Source of the DNA: Brachionus koreanus
Lineage: Eukaryota; Rotifera; Eurotatoria; Ploima; Brachionidae
DNA: 64,000 bases
Assembly (NCBI GenBank): GCA_016987375.1
Contig: PJRA01000160.1
Location: forward strand, 1,516,447-1,580,446
Direction of reading: 5' to 3'
This document shows, one piece after another, positions 26,837-38,435 of this stretch (its first letter is position 1; every line of letters starts with the position of its first letter). The notes under the pieces are model-generated. The model searched no databases. It saw only the letters and a list, made by a program, of their open reading frames with translations, and was not told the origin of the DNA. Position numbers and translations under genes: made by a program.

Positions 26837-26951
26837 TCTTTTATCTAATAACTGCTAAAATGAATAAAACAAATAAATATTTTTAAATTCTGTCTTTAAT
26901 GCTTAATTAATAGTTAATTTAATTTATTTTTATATAAAATTTATTTGCTAA

Positions 26952-27034
26952 AATTTATTTAATATGTTTTTTTTTTAATATGTTTATTTAATATAATTTA
27001 TTTAATATGTTAATTTATTTAATATGTTTTTTTA
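26952..27034. repeat. Imperfect tandem TTTATTTAATATG repeats
   Basis: About four copies of a unit of about 14 bp containing TTTATTTAATATG(TT), separated by T runs. The array ends at an acceptor-like TTTTTTTAG at 27027-27035. Confidence 0.7.
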
Positions 27035-27035
27035 G

Positions 27036-27381
27036 AGATCGACTAATTTAAAACTGTCTAGTTCAGTCAGCATTTTAAGAAAACAATTTAATAATACAGC
27101 CCAAGACGCTGAAGCGTTACCAAAAAACAAGAGTTTTAAGGCATTTTTTTTTGATAATTGTTTCATTAAATATAAAAAACTTGATGCAAAGATTTTTGAC
27201 CACTTTTCATTTTTCTTCAAAAAATCTTATTAATTTTTTCTTGACAGCTATTGTTCATGTCAAACCAGTAATAGTTTATTTTTTTGGAAAAACACCTATT
27301 TTAGCTTATGTTTTCCCCAAAGTACGGCATTTTACAATTACCAAGGGGAACAATTTAAAACTTGATGAGTTAAGATTCTAG
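27036..27381 (+). pseudogene. Possible exons of an unrecognised gene, frame interrupted
   Basis: After an acceptor-like T-rich TAG, one frame is open from 27036 to about 27230 (RSTNLKLSSS...DHFSFFFKKSY). A second frame after TTCTTGACAG at about 27248 is open to 27381 (AIVHVKPVIVYFFGKTPILA...). No good GT donor joins them in phase, so this may be a degraded gene or may involve an unusual splice. I do not recognise the family. Confidence 0.25.
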
Positions 27382-27515
27382 TTCTAACACCCAAATTGTT
27401 CAGAAGAAAAATCTAATTTATTTCTCATGATAGAATATAGAGCATAATTGTATGTAATTTTATGCTTTTCATTTAGTAAAAAATATAAATTAACAATTTA
27501 AAAAGATCTTTAATT

Positions 27516-27955
27516 TTAAAACTTTAGCTTTAATTTAATTTTGACTTTTTCTTAAAAAAAATATCATAAAGTTATTTCTATTTACCTTTCATAAAAAAAT
27601 ATGCTGATAATTTTTGTCCTGAATAAAGAATAACAACCGTCAAATTATTGTATGTGTTCATTGAATATTTTTTTTTTATAATAATTTCGTTTTTGAAAAC
27701 CTTTTTGTCCAAAATAAAATCAAAAATAAGATTTGAACGATTATGATGAGAAGGTATTTTCAGTAAATTATTTTTGGTAATCTTGTAGTCTGTTATCAAA
27801 ACGTTATTTGTATTTACATACAATCTTCCATCAGATATATACTCGATTACGGGAATAAGGCCTTTATTAGCAATAATTGGTTCGTCAAATTCAATCTTTG
27901 AATATCCTAAAGGAAAATCAAAAATTTTGGAAAAATTTTCAGAAAAATCAGACAT
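27516..27955 (-). CDS. Small hypothetical protein, about 135 residues
   Basis: Exon 1 is 27955-27586. It ends at a GTAAAT donor, and a 35-bp intron (27585-27551) would join in phase to a short last exon 27550-27516 ending in EKVKIKLKLKF. If the intron is not used, the frame stops one codon after the donor site at 125 residues. The sequence is acidic at the N-terminus (SDFSENFSKIFDFPLG), then alternates strands and basic loops. No motif was recognised. The ATG lies 5 nt after a pyrimidine-rich TATAACAG acceptor-like site, as for most genes here, which supports a real gene. Confidence 0.45.
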
Positions 27956-28386
27956 GTTCCCTGTTATACGAAAATAACTGAGACAGTGTATGATGTAACC
28001 ACAATTTCGAAATGAGTAAAGCTTAAAGAAAAATAAAAATTTTGAATTTATAACAGAGTAAATAATTTACTAAAAGTCGAAATTTTCCTGAAACACAAAC
28101 ATTTATCTCAAAACCAGTTATTCTGGCATTAAAATTCAATTCATTTCTAATTAGTAAAAATTTTTTTGAAATATCATTATTTGTATGATTATATTTGTTA
28201 TAAAAGCAAGTTAATCCATCAATTTTGCTTAATTGCTGAGTTTCTTCAAAACCTTTATTCGATTTTGTTTAAAAAAATAAAAAAATATTTAATTAAATTT
28301 TATTTTACCAGATGCCTTAATGTTTTCAAATATCCTAATATTCAAAATTTTGATTTTTTTTAAAATTGACATCCTTAGGAAATAGA

Positions 28387-28545
28387 ATGTGGAAGTGGTT
28401 TAGACTGGGTAATAATTACAGTATAGAAAACCAAGTTGAACCAGTTACCACTGTATCATATCGGAACAGTAGCTTAAAAGGTGTTGAAAATGACGCGACC
28501 TCTATTATGCTGTTAGATAATATTGAACAAAAAGTCACAAAGTAA
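28387..28545 (+). CDS. Small ORF, 52 residues
   Basis: Begins MWKWFRLGNNYSIENQ and ends DNIEQKVTK. The ATG is 8 nt after TGACATCCTTAG, a good acceptor-like site after a T-rich tract, which is why I list it. Composition is ordinary and polar, with no membrane segment or recognised family. It is divergent from the hypothetical gene at 27516-27955, about 430 bp away. It could also be the first exon of a longer gene, but no continuation was found. Confidence 0.3.
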   Translation: MWKWFRLGNNYSIENQVEPVTTVSYRNSSLKGVENDATSIMLLDNIEQKVTK

Positions 28546-28797
28546 AAAATTATCTAAAGTACAATTTAAAAAGAGCAATTTTTCGGAATAATATAAAATT
28601 AATTTAATTATTTTAAAATTAATTTAATTTATTATTAATTTATTGTAAAAAAAAATAGGAAATCAGCAATTTTTTAAGATTTATTTCGAAAAAAGATGAT
28701 CAAAAAATAATTTAAATCTAAAAAGATTTATTCTAAGAAAAAAAAACAAAACATTTACAAACTAAAATTTAAAACGAATTTGAAATGTAATTATACA

Positions 28798-31398
28798 TCA
28801 ACAATTTGAATCAAGCATTTGGCTTTGTGATTTTAGCTGAACTGTTTGGGTCTTATAAAATCCAGATGTATTATTTATACATGTTTTTCTTGCATTTTTC
28901 TCATTAGAACTTGTTTGATTATTTACTGGAGATTCATTGATTGACTCACGTCCCGAATCAATTGTAACCGAAGAGGAAGCTGAATCGTTAATAATTATAG
29001 ACTTATTTAAAATATTTAAAGAAAAAAATTTACTTGGATTCAAATACTTGGTTTTCTCTTCTTCCATTATTTCTCCAATAGTAGAAATAACTGATTTACA
29101 TGCAGGCAAATTTTTTTTCAATGAGTTCTTATTTTTAGACGATTTATATGACCATTTTGTTTTGTCTTTTGCATCTTCATCAGCATTTTTTTCCATTATC
29201 TTATTTCTCTTAACTTTAGAATAAATTTGACCATCAACATTTTCCAATTCATTCTCAACTGAACACTGCTGGAACTTTAAGCTCGCTTCATCATTAGAAC
29301 TCTCATCGTCATTTATTAAAACTATATTTCTATCAGTCATAATTGTCGAAGACATCATCTCGGCTGGCATGCTTGCTTTTGAGCTGACCATTTTAGGGTT
29401 ATAAGGTGCCGAAATTTTTTGATTCGAAAAAAATGTACTCGGCATCAACGAAGAAACTTCAGTTATAGACGAGGAACTCAAATAAGAACTTCTATTTAAC
29501 ATAGAATCATCTCTAACAAGAAGTCCTGGTGTTTTTGAAGCTATTTCTTCCGAACTTGGACCATTTTCAGCAATTTTTGATCTTTCTTCTAAACTCTTAT
29601 TTACTGAAATTTTATAGTCTCGATTGCTTCCTAAACTAATAATCTTTTCTGAGTTTATAGAACTATTTTGTTTCAAATTGTTTGCACTGTAAACATGATT
29701 CCAAAAAAGAATTTTATAATTTGAATCAATTTTAAAGTTCCAGTTTTCTTTAAATGTCAAGCATATGAGCAGAATAATCCAGACCATGATGAGTCCTATT
29801 TCAAGACAAACTTGAGCTAATATCAATGAATCATTTGTGAACTTGAAAATAATTATAATCTCGTAAATGAAAAAGGATCTTATGATGCAATAGAAAAGTA
29901 AAAGAATGCTGGAAAAAATGTTTTCCCTATATGCTCTTAAAAAATTCAAATTACATAAGCTATTTGAATTTGTTATTGATGTATTGAAACTGCTTTGTTC
30001 ACTTGAACTTTTTGGTGAACAATTTGAAATTGTGTCCGACTTTTCTATGCTTATTTCAGCACAAGTTTTCTCTTGAATGTCCGATAGAAATTCACAATCA
30101 CGATAATTTTTTCGAATATATTTATTAATATTTTTTTGTAGTTTTATTTTATGAAAATTAAATTTTCTAAAACCGTATTTGCTAAACAAAAAAACATTAA
30201 AAAATAGAAACATAATGCTAATTGTGTAAAATAGAGTCGATATTAGATCATGACCATAATCTTGAATTAAATTTACTCCATTGTCATTTTTTATGTTATT
30301 TTTATAAGGAAAAAATAGAAAATTGCGCGCAATTACTTTTAAATTGTTAGATTTAAGTAGAATTTCAAAAGCTGAATAAGAGTTAGATATGACAAGAATC
30401 ATCAAAGTAGAAAAGCTTATAAGGAGAAGGGAAAAGGATTTAGAAGATGACCAAAACGGTTGACAAATTTTGCTTGAAAAAGTAATCAGTGCTATTAGAA
30501 AATTTAAATAGTCTAAGCTGATCGTGTTCTCAGAAACTAAAAATATCAGCGACGAATGAAAGTTTAGTTGCTGATTGCCATAGCTGAAGACTGTAAAATC
30601 ATCCTTTGAATTAATTATATCGTTTAGATTATTTTTTTGTATTTTCATTTCATTTGATAATTGATTGGAAGATTTTATATTATTTAAATCATAGTTTGGT
30701 TTGAACATTTTGAGTCTATTTATAGGTTCTCCAAAAAGGAAATCTGATTTTGAGGAAAATATGTCTCCAACAGGCTTATTGCCCAGTTGAATTCTCCTCG
30801 AAGATAACTGAACCTCGGCTAGGAGAATACAGAATGAAGACGTAATGTGAAAAAGAGCTCCTAATGGCAGCAATTGGGTCCAGAATGACGGTCGTGTAAA
30901 AAAATAACAGCCCAACATTGGTTTCTGAGAATTTGACTTGGTCAATTTTTGTTTAGATATTGAAACTGTATTTTCCGAAGATATTGATGATGAACAGGTA
31001 CTAGAACTAGCTGTATAGTCATTTAAATTTAGCAGTTTAGATTTTTTGCTGTCAAAATTGGAGCCTAGTTTAAAACCATCATGAGAATAGATTCCTAGTT
31101 TTATTGATCCGATTACAGCATGGACTAGAGTGAAAATAATTGAGAATGTAATAAGAAAAATGTTTATAATTATTGAATTATTCAGTTTTTGCTGACTGGA
31201 ACTGATTGGCAGCGATGAAGATGAGTGTGAATATGTTCCAGTTAAATGCTTCAGTAGCTTTATTCGATTAATAATCAAATAAATTTGCAAAATTAAAATT
31301 ATTTTATTTAAAAACAAATTGTTTAAAGATGTTAATTTGATTCGATTTGAAAACGATTTGAATATGGTCATTTTTGATTTACCTTTTTGATTTTTCAT
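28798..31398 (-). CDS. tinc: Multi-pass membrane protein, tincar-like
   Basis: An 866-residue single-exon protein with about eight hydrophobic segments near residues 28-50, 73-100, 170-196, 295-312, 322-345, 385-407, 492-518 and 524-549. A long Ser-rich cytoplasmic tail follows to the end. The IGSIKLGIYSHDGFKLG segment after the second helix, and LTFKENWNFKI after the last, resemble my recollection of Drosophila Tincar, an eight-pass protein of unknown biochemistry expressed in heart and eye. The large Ser/Asn-rich insertions (residues 120-160, 205-290, 410-490) are unusual. Start: ATG 22 nt after TATTTTTTAG. A six-codon upstream ORF lies in that leader. If not tincar, it is an unassigned multi-pass protein. 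Confidence 0.55.
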   Translation of the reverse strand: MKNQKGKSKMTIFKSFSNRIKLTSLNNLFLNKIILILQIYLIINRIKLLKHLTGTYSHSSSSLPISSSQQKLNNSIIINIFLITFSIIFTLVHAVIGSIKLGIYSHDGFKLGSNFDSKKSKLLNLNDYTASSSTCSSSISSENTVSISKQKLTKSNSQKPMLGCYFFTRPSFWTQLLPLGALFHITSSFCILLAEVQLSSRRIQLGNKPVGDIFSSKSDFLFGEPINRLKMFKPNYDLNNIKSSNQLSNEMKIQKNNLNDIINSKDDFTVFSYGNQQLNFHSSLIFLVSENTISLDYLNFLIALITFSSKICQPFWSSSKSFSLLLISFSTLMILVISNSYSAFEILLKSNNLKVIARNFLFFPYKNNIKNDNGVNLIQDYGHDLISTLFYTISIMFLFFNVFLFSKYGFRKFNFHKIKLQKNINKYIRKNYRDCEFLSDIQEKTCAEISIEKSDTISNCSPKSSSEQSSFNTSITNSNSLCNLNFLRAYRENIFSSILLLFYCIIRSFFIYEIIIIFKFTNDSLILAQVCLEIGLIMVWIILLICLTFKENWNFKIDSNYKILFWNHVYSANNLKQNSSINSEKIISLGSNRDYKISVNKSLEERSKIAENGPSSEEIASKTPGLLVRDDSMLNRSSYLSSSSITEVSSLMPSTFFSNQKISAPYNPKMVSSKASMPAEMMSSTIMTDRNIVLINDDESSNDEASLKFQQCSVENELENVDGQIYSKVKRNKIMEKNADEDAKDKTKWSYKSSKNKNSLKKNLPACKSVISTIGEIMEEEKTKYLNPSKFFSLNILNKSIIINDSASSSVTIDSGRESINESPVNNQTSSNEKNARKTCINNTSGFYKTQTVQLKSQSQMLDSNC

Positions 31399-31420
31399 AA
31401 AATAAATAACATCATAAATT

Positions 31421-34400
31421 CTAAAAAATATTGCAGTTTTGATAAGAAATTTTGAAATTTTACGCCAATTTAATAAAATGAAGAAGAAAAATCATTTTTT
31501 TATAATTAGAACAGAAAAGGAAGTGGGCATATTTGAACATATTAAGTAACTATAAAACTAATTTTTTTTAATAAATTTTGATTATAATCTTATAATGAAT
31601 TAAGCCGAGCATTTAAAATATTAAAGCCGTTTCCTTTTAATGACTTGGATACCAAAACTAAATAAGACTTAAATTAAAATGCGGCTATAACTTAAAATCA
31701 TTTATTTATGAATTGATTATCGATTTTTAATGCCTAAAAAAACAAATTTTACCACTCAAAAAAAAAAAAAATAACAAAAAAACGTGAGTCAAGAGCAAAA
31801 AAAAAGTTAAATCTAATCAAATTAATAACTTGAATTTTGAAATATGGTAAAAAATTTGAAATTTGCTCATGCAAAATCGATAATTGATCTAGTTTGTAAT
31901 TTGAATGCATACAGAAAAGCACACATTTAAAATGACTAATTTTCAATTTTACCTTTTGACAATAATGAGAATCGATCGTGATAAAAATGAAAAATATTTT
32001 TTTAATTTTGATATTCTATTAATGACCATTAAATTGTATTCATTTTGTTTTCTTAAATTAAAATATTCTCTTTTTTCTTTCAATTTTTATTAAAATCGTT
32101 TTTTAATGACCAATTTTGCAAATAAAAAATTCCGAATAAGATTTTTTTTAATTTCTCAAATGTTAGTTATCAAATAACAAATTTTTTATTTTAAACAAAA
32201 AAAAATCGCAGAAAAAATTTTCGATATATTTATTTTTATTAAAAAATGAATTTTACTATATTTGATAGAAATACAGAATTTTTATTTTATAAATGAAGAC
32301 ACTTGTTTTAAAAAAATAAATTTTACTCAAGACCACTTAAATCTTTATCTAAATTTCATATTCTACTTAATCACCGTCCAGATAAAAGATAAATAAGAAC
32401 AAAATGGTACACTTATTAAAATCCTTTGATGACTTGAAACATAACTTAGATGAAATTTATCCGCATCAACCTTTCTTAGTTACATTAGAGTACAATGGCT
32501 CTTAGAGAAAAGATTTTATCACATAGAGCTTTGGGACATCGGTTCTTAATTAATTTATGGCTTCATGCAATAAAATCACGGTCTTAAAAAATCAATTAAA
32601 AAAACAATTTAGTTTAGTTATTCTAAAATCTAGAATTGTTAGCTAATGCCATGAGCTAAACTTAAGTAAACTTTCAATTTTAAATTAGCTTTTTAATAGT
32701 CAATATAAAATATGAATTTACTTAAGGCTAATCTTTGGGGGGCTGTTTTTTTTCTCAATTTAAAAATATACCTCTAGTTTATTTTTTTATTGCATACTAA
32801 TTTTTACGCTTATTTTTTGCCGATTTTGATTTTAAAAATAGTGATTACGAAAAATGGTTTAAAAGCATGATTGATTTGAAAGCGAATCACTATGGCAGAA
32901 TTAGGCTTCAATATTAAGATATTAGAAACTATATTAATTGTCCTATACTTACTGTTTTTAATGAAGCCTTAACAACAATTAGATTTAGAAAAAAAAACTC
33001 GAGCAAAATTAAAAAATTTTCAAGTTTTTAAATCCAAAAATGAGATTAAGTTTTTAAATGTAAGTTATCTTTTATGAACATTAAATTTGACCCTATTTTT
33101 TTCTAATATTTTTAGTGATTCACCAAATTGGTTTTTTTTTTGGAAAATGCAATATAAAAGCAATAAAAACAAGAAAGTTGATCTATTTACAAAATAAATG
33201 CGGCCTTTCGATATATCTCTTCCAAGCTAGATAATGCACCTGATTGATTAAGTTAAAATATTTTTATTTAAAAAAAAATAGCTATTGTTAAATGTAAATA
33301 TCTTAGTGGTAAACAAATAACAATCTGAAATTAACATTGTCCTCTGGCTATTTATCTATTTGATTTTAAAAAATGTCACATTTATGCCTTTTAAATCCTC
33401 GCTGCTTTTGAATTTGGTTTATTTATGACAATGGATATCGATTGTAAAAAAGATTGAATTCTTAATTTTAAAACCCAGTATTTGTCGGAAAATTAAGAAC
33501 ATGCGCTGTCTGCTTTTTCAATTAAAATAAATATTTCTTTAAGAAAATATTCTTCAATAGAAATTTTAATTAATGGCAAATACAAAAATCTTCGAGGTTT
33601 TCTGCCTGCTCATTATCATTGATACTTATTTGACGGTAAAAATAAATGTGTTTTTTTTTTACATTTTCTAACTGGAACTCATTAAGATTTGACCATTCTA
33701 AAAATCTCAGGTTTTTTGTGTCTAAAGAAAATTCTAATTTAAGATATAGTCATATGTCTGATAATTAAAACCTACCATTTTTTAGCATTGAAATTTTATG
33801 AAGAAAATATGATGAAGCCAATTTTAACTTCTGATTTTTGGATACTTAAAAATTTTATCTAAAAATTCTTGGTAGATATCCACAAGCATAATTTTTAGCT
33901 TGACTCACAGATAAAAATTTTTATAAAACTTAAAATTCAAAACAAGTTGTCTAAACAACAAAATTATCAATATTTAAAAATTTAAATATTGAGTTGCTTT
34001 ATTAGATAATTTTTCTAATTTTAGTTTGTCTGGATTCCTATTTTCTTTCGAAAATATAGCTTATAACCAAATAACCTTTATTCTATCGAAAATTTAGATT
34101 AGTCGTGACTAAAGTCAAATTTTTCATATTTGAGCATTATCAATTCAAACAAGTGTTGGTTATTAATATAGTGTGTGTGAAAAACAAGAGGTTTTTATTA
34201 AATCAATGTTTAACAATAGAGAACGATAAGATATTAAACTAATGTGTAAATAGTGTAAGCTTATTGAATTTCTGATCGCTCCAATATTAGAAAAAAGTAA
34301 TATTTTATTTTAGAAATTTTTAGCTTTTAAACGAATAATATAGATTATATAAAGAGCCCAGAGTTATAAATTTTAATTATTTACTTGCCCTTTTGTAAAA

Positions 34401-37400
34401 AACAAAAATCACCATGAGTTTAAACAATTATTCCTGAAAGATTTAGAAAAAATAATTAAAAAAAAAAGACTCAGATAAGCTATTATTAGTCAATTCTACT
34501 AGAAAATAAATATTAAAAACAATTTCAATATTTATCTATTTTTTATACTTGGTTAATTCTTGTAAATAATATTTTTTTAACTTTCAAATTTAATAAAGAA
34601 ATAAAATGTCTTTTTAAGTTAATATTTTTTACTACTTTAAAAAAATAAATTTGATTCAACCGAATATAATTTCAAAGAGGTATTTTCGATTATTTATATA
34701 TTGAGAGAGACACAATTACAAAGGAAACAAAATACCTAAGGGACTAATAAGAAAATCCCTAATTTTAAAGTAGAAGGTTAACAAACTAAAATTAATTAAA
34801 TTCATCGTATTAAACAAATTAAATGAATAGTATTAAATAAGCAATTATAAGCAGAGGAGTTTTAAAATTAAAAATTGTTCGACACCTTGAAGTTTAATCA
34901 AAAGTAAAGCTAATAGAAATACTAATAATATTAGTTTGACTAATTTTTGGGGTTTTAAATCAAAATTATTAAAAATAGGTTTACAAAACAAATTGGTTTT
35001 AACAAAAATATTTGTATAACATTCAAATTATGTATCAAATATTTGTTAAAACTGAATATTTGTTTATTCAAAGACCTTGAATCGCTCTGTGAATCGCAAC
35101 TATTAGGCTAAAATAACAATTCCAAACAGAAGACAAACAAAAAATTAAGTTATGACGAAACTGAATTATTTATTGATTAGATATCATCAAATTTAGGTCA
35201 TATCTTAATTTAAAAAAAAGCTTTATATTAATTTTATTATTTTGACTTAGCTATCTTTATTGATCAAACAATTAAAATAATTTTTTTATTGATATGAAAT
35301 TTATTTGCCTTATCACTCTGTTTAATATCTTTTTTTATTTAAAACCTTTTGTCATTAATGTTTTAGTGCTTGGCTTTATTTTGAAATAATTTTGAATCTA
35401 CTTGGATTTTTGTACTGTAAAATAGAGTGAATTTATAAGGAGATAAAAGCTATTTTAGTCTCTTAAGATCGACTTTTGAGCAACGCTTTCATTTTATCTT
35501 TCAAGGATATCACATTTTCAAAGATCCAATTACTGTTCAATAGACTGAAACTTCATATATTTCCATTAAAAGGCTAAATAAAACGGTTAAGATATATTTT
35601 GTAAATAAAAGATGAACTTCCTTTAAAGAGATAAGCTCGATTTCCTGCCTAGATGCACTCGTTAGTTTAATGTTAACAAAAATCCACGTATTGTGAACAA
35701 AGAAATGAAAAGAAAATATTTAAAAGCTGAAAATAAATATTAAACAAACAAATTTTTGATTAAATAAATAAATAGTATTGATGAACTTATTAGAATAAAC
35801 TCAATTCTTACAAGCATTAACCATGCAATTTTTTTTAAAAAAGATTTATCAATTTAGTCACGAAATGTAACAAGTTTTTAATTAAAAATTAAATTAATTT
35901 ACTTTCTCTTTATCATGAATAATTTAAAATGATAAATTTGTTTATATTTGGCTATCATGTAAATATACTTAAACTATTGATTTTAAATAGATGACTAAAA
36001 AACCTGAAAAAAAAATTTAAATCAACACTTAGCACAAGAGTAGTCTGGATACTAAATACATTCTTTACTAGAAAAAAAAAAAAAACTTTTATTCTTAATT
36101 TAAACCAAACCTGTTTTAGGACTAGCATTGAAAAAAATTTAATCAAAATTGACAAATCTAATAATAAATCCTATCTGAATAAACATAGCTACATGCATCA
36201 ATGATTTTCGAGTAGATACGATAGTGTAATTTAAATATCCTTGTTTGAAGAGCCATGAAGAAGTGACCCTCAGGTAATTCAAATATTTAGAAAAAGTATT
36301 GTAAGCAAAGATTCGAAAATAAATCAATTGGAAACAAACAATTTAAGGCTGAGTTGAATTTGTAGAATGAAAAGCTCTATTTTTTTCTGCTTGGCCAAAT
36401 CTCGGCTTCAACTTGATTATTTTTTCTAAATTCCCTAATCAAAACATGAATTTTAATAGAACTAATCAAAATTTTTTCAAAAATTAACTATCAGTAATTT
36501 GACACAGTTTTTTTGTAAATCTTCTAAAATAACAATTAGTACTTTTATTTTATTTTTGAATTAAAATCTATTTTTGATTGAAAATAAGCAGCTATCTTAA
36601 CAGATACAAGTTTTGAATTTCATAAAAATTGTTCAATTTTTTATTTTTTGACACTGCTAAACTTTAATTAGATTGAAACTGTAAACCATCAAAATTTAAT
36701 ACTCATTTTAATACACTAGAAAAGCATCAATTAAATCAATTGTTTAAAATAAATTTAAGCAATTATTTAATTGATCAAATGGGCTTCTGCGCATTATATC
36801 ATTTTCTTAAAACCTCTTAATATTTGAGTCTCAAAATACTTTGTAATTATTTTCTTGGAATTTTGTTTCAAAACGAATATTATAAAGTATTTTTTTTAAA
36901 GTTTTCAAATTAGAAAAATTTAAAACAGAGTAAATATTTCATTAAGAATAAGTAAAATAAAAGCAAACTTTACTGAGTTTAAAAATCCTTATGAGATTTA
37001 ATTGGAAAAAATACTTTTTTTTGTAACCTTTCTTTGAAAAGCCATAGGATTCTAATGCATGCTACTTAAGTGTTTTTTATGTGCTTTATTTTTTTATTTG
37101 ATACAATTATTTGAAATTTGATTTTTTGAAAAAATACAATAAACAGATTTTAGTATTTTCACCTGATTCTGAATTCAAATCAAGAAAATACTCAAAGAGG
37201 TGTTTGAACATAAAAGCCAATTAAGAATACCAAAAATCTTGTTTTTATTCGGATTTTAAATAAGAAAGTATTGACAAAATATCTTAACATTAATCAATTG
37301 ATTGCTGTGTATTAAAAGATCATCTAGATATCAGATCCAATATTTGAAACAGATAATTTTTAAATTTAAAATTTATTAGGATAAACAAAATATTTTTTTA

Positions 37401-38420
37401 ATTTTTTTAATTATAAAATTTTGGGAAAATGATTTTAATATGTGATTATTTTCTATGATTTGAATAAAAATATTTTTGTATGAAATAACAAGACCCTTAA
37501 AAAGAAAATATATTTACACGATTCAGATTCATTTTTTAATAAATTTAGCTTAAAAAAAAACAGACACATAAATTTCATGTATATTCATTTCATCTATTTT
37601 CAAAAGCTTTAATTTATACAATTTTTTGGGAAATTTCTAAAATGGTTCCATATAAATTATTAATATATTTTTTAAAGAAAAAAATATATAAGTGAATTAT
37701 ACCAAGGCTCACAATAATTGTAGTTTAGGTGAATATATTTGAGTTCAAGAATTTAAGATTTTTTCATAAATCTCTTGATTGCTATATAAATAAAAACTAA
37801 GAATTGTACATCCCTCAATTTTTGAAACAACCTAGAGAATATTTTACAAAAAACAAGTTCCATCGCAAAAAACATGATTATTTTCAATCAATAGAAACAT
37901 ATTTTTTTAAAATGAATTATGATCAAAATTTAAAATTTCTTTTAAAAAATTAAACAGCTTGAATAATTTTAATTTTTTATTTAAAATTCGACTCAGCTAC
38001 TTTAAATTCATAAAAGTTCTGACCTGAAAGAATTTAGATAAAAATTTATTAAAAATTGACGTAAAATTTTTGAGAATAAAAAATTTATTGTGAATGAATT
38101 AGTATGTTTATCTTGAACTTTTAATTTGAATTTGAATGTTAAGTTTCAATCGCTGTTTTGTGCTCATTCATTTAAAAGCTAAACACTGAATTAATTTTAA
38201 AATCATATTTAACAAAAAAAAAACAAGAAAATAAACACAACTGGATGAAATAGTCAATTTTAAATTATTGCATTTGCATTAGAGAAAATATTCATTTTTT
38301 TTTAGCATCGTCATATCTTTCATCATTTGTTCGTCATAATTCTTTTTTCTCAGAGTTTTAACTAAAACAAATTTTGAATTTGTTGCACGATTTAAAATCG
38401 TATTCATCATTAAAAAATTT
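31421..38420. other. Intergenic, no gene seen
   Basis: Seven kilobases of AT-rich DNA in which I find no coding, RNA or transposon signature. Only short open frames of 60-66 codons with homopolymer-like translation occur. Confidence 0.55.
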
Positions 38421-38435
38421 TGATAGTTTATAGTC

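Noticed and set aside
28937..29224. Plus-strand 95-codon frame
   Set aside because: Shadow of the minus-strand membrane-protein gene in the opposite frame.
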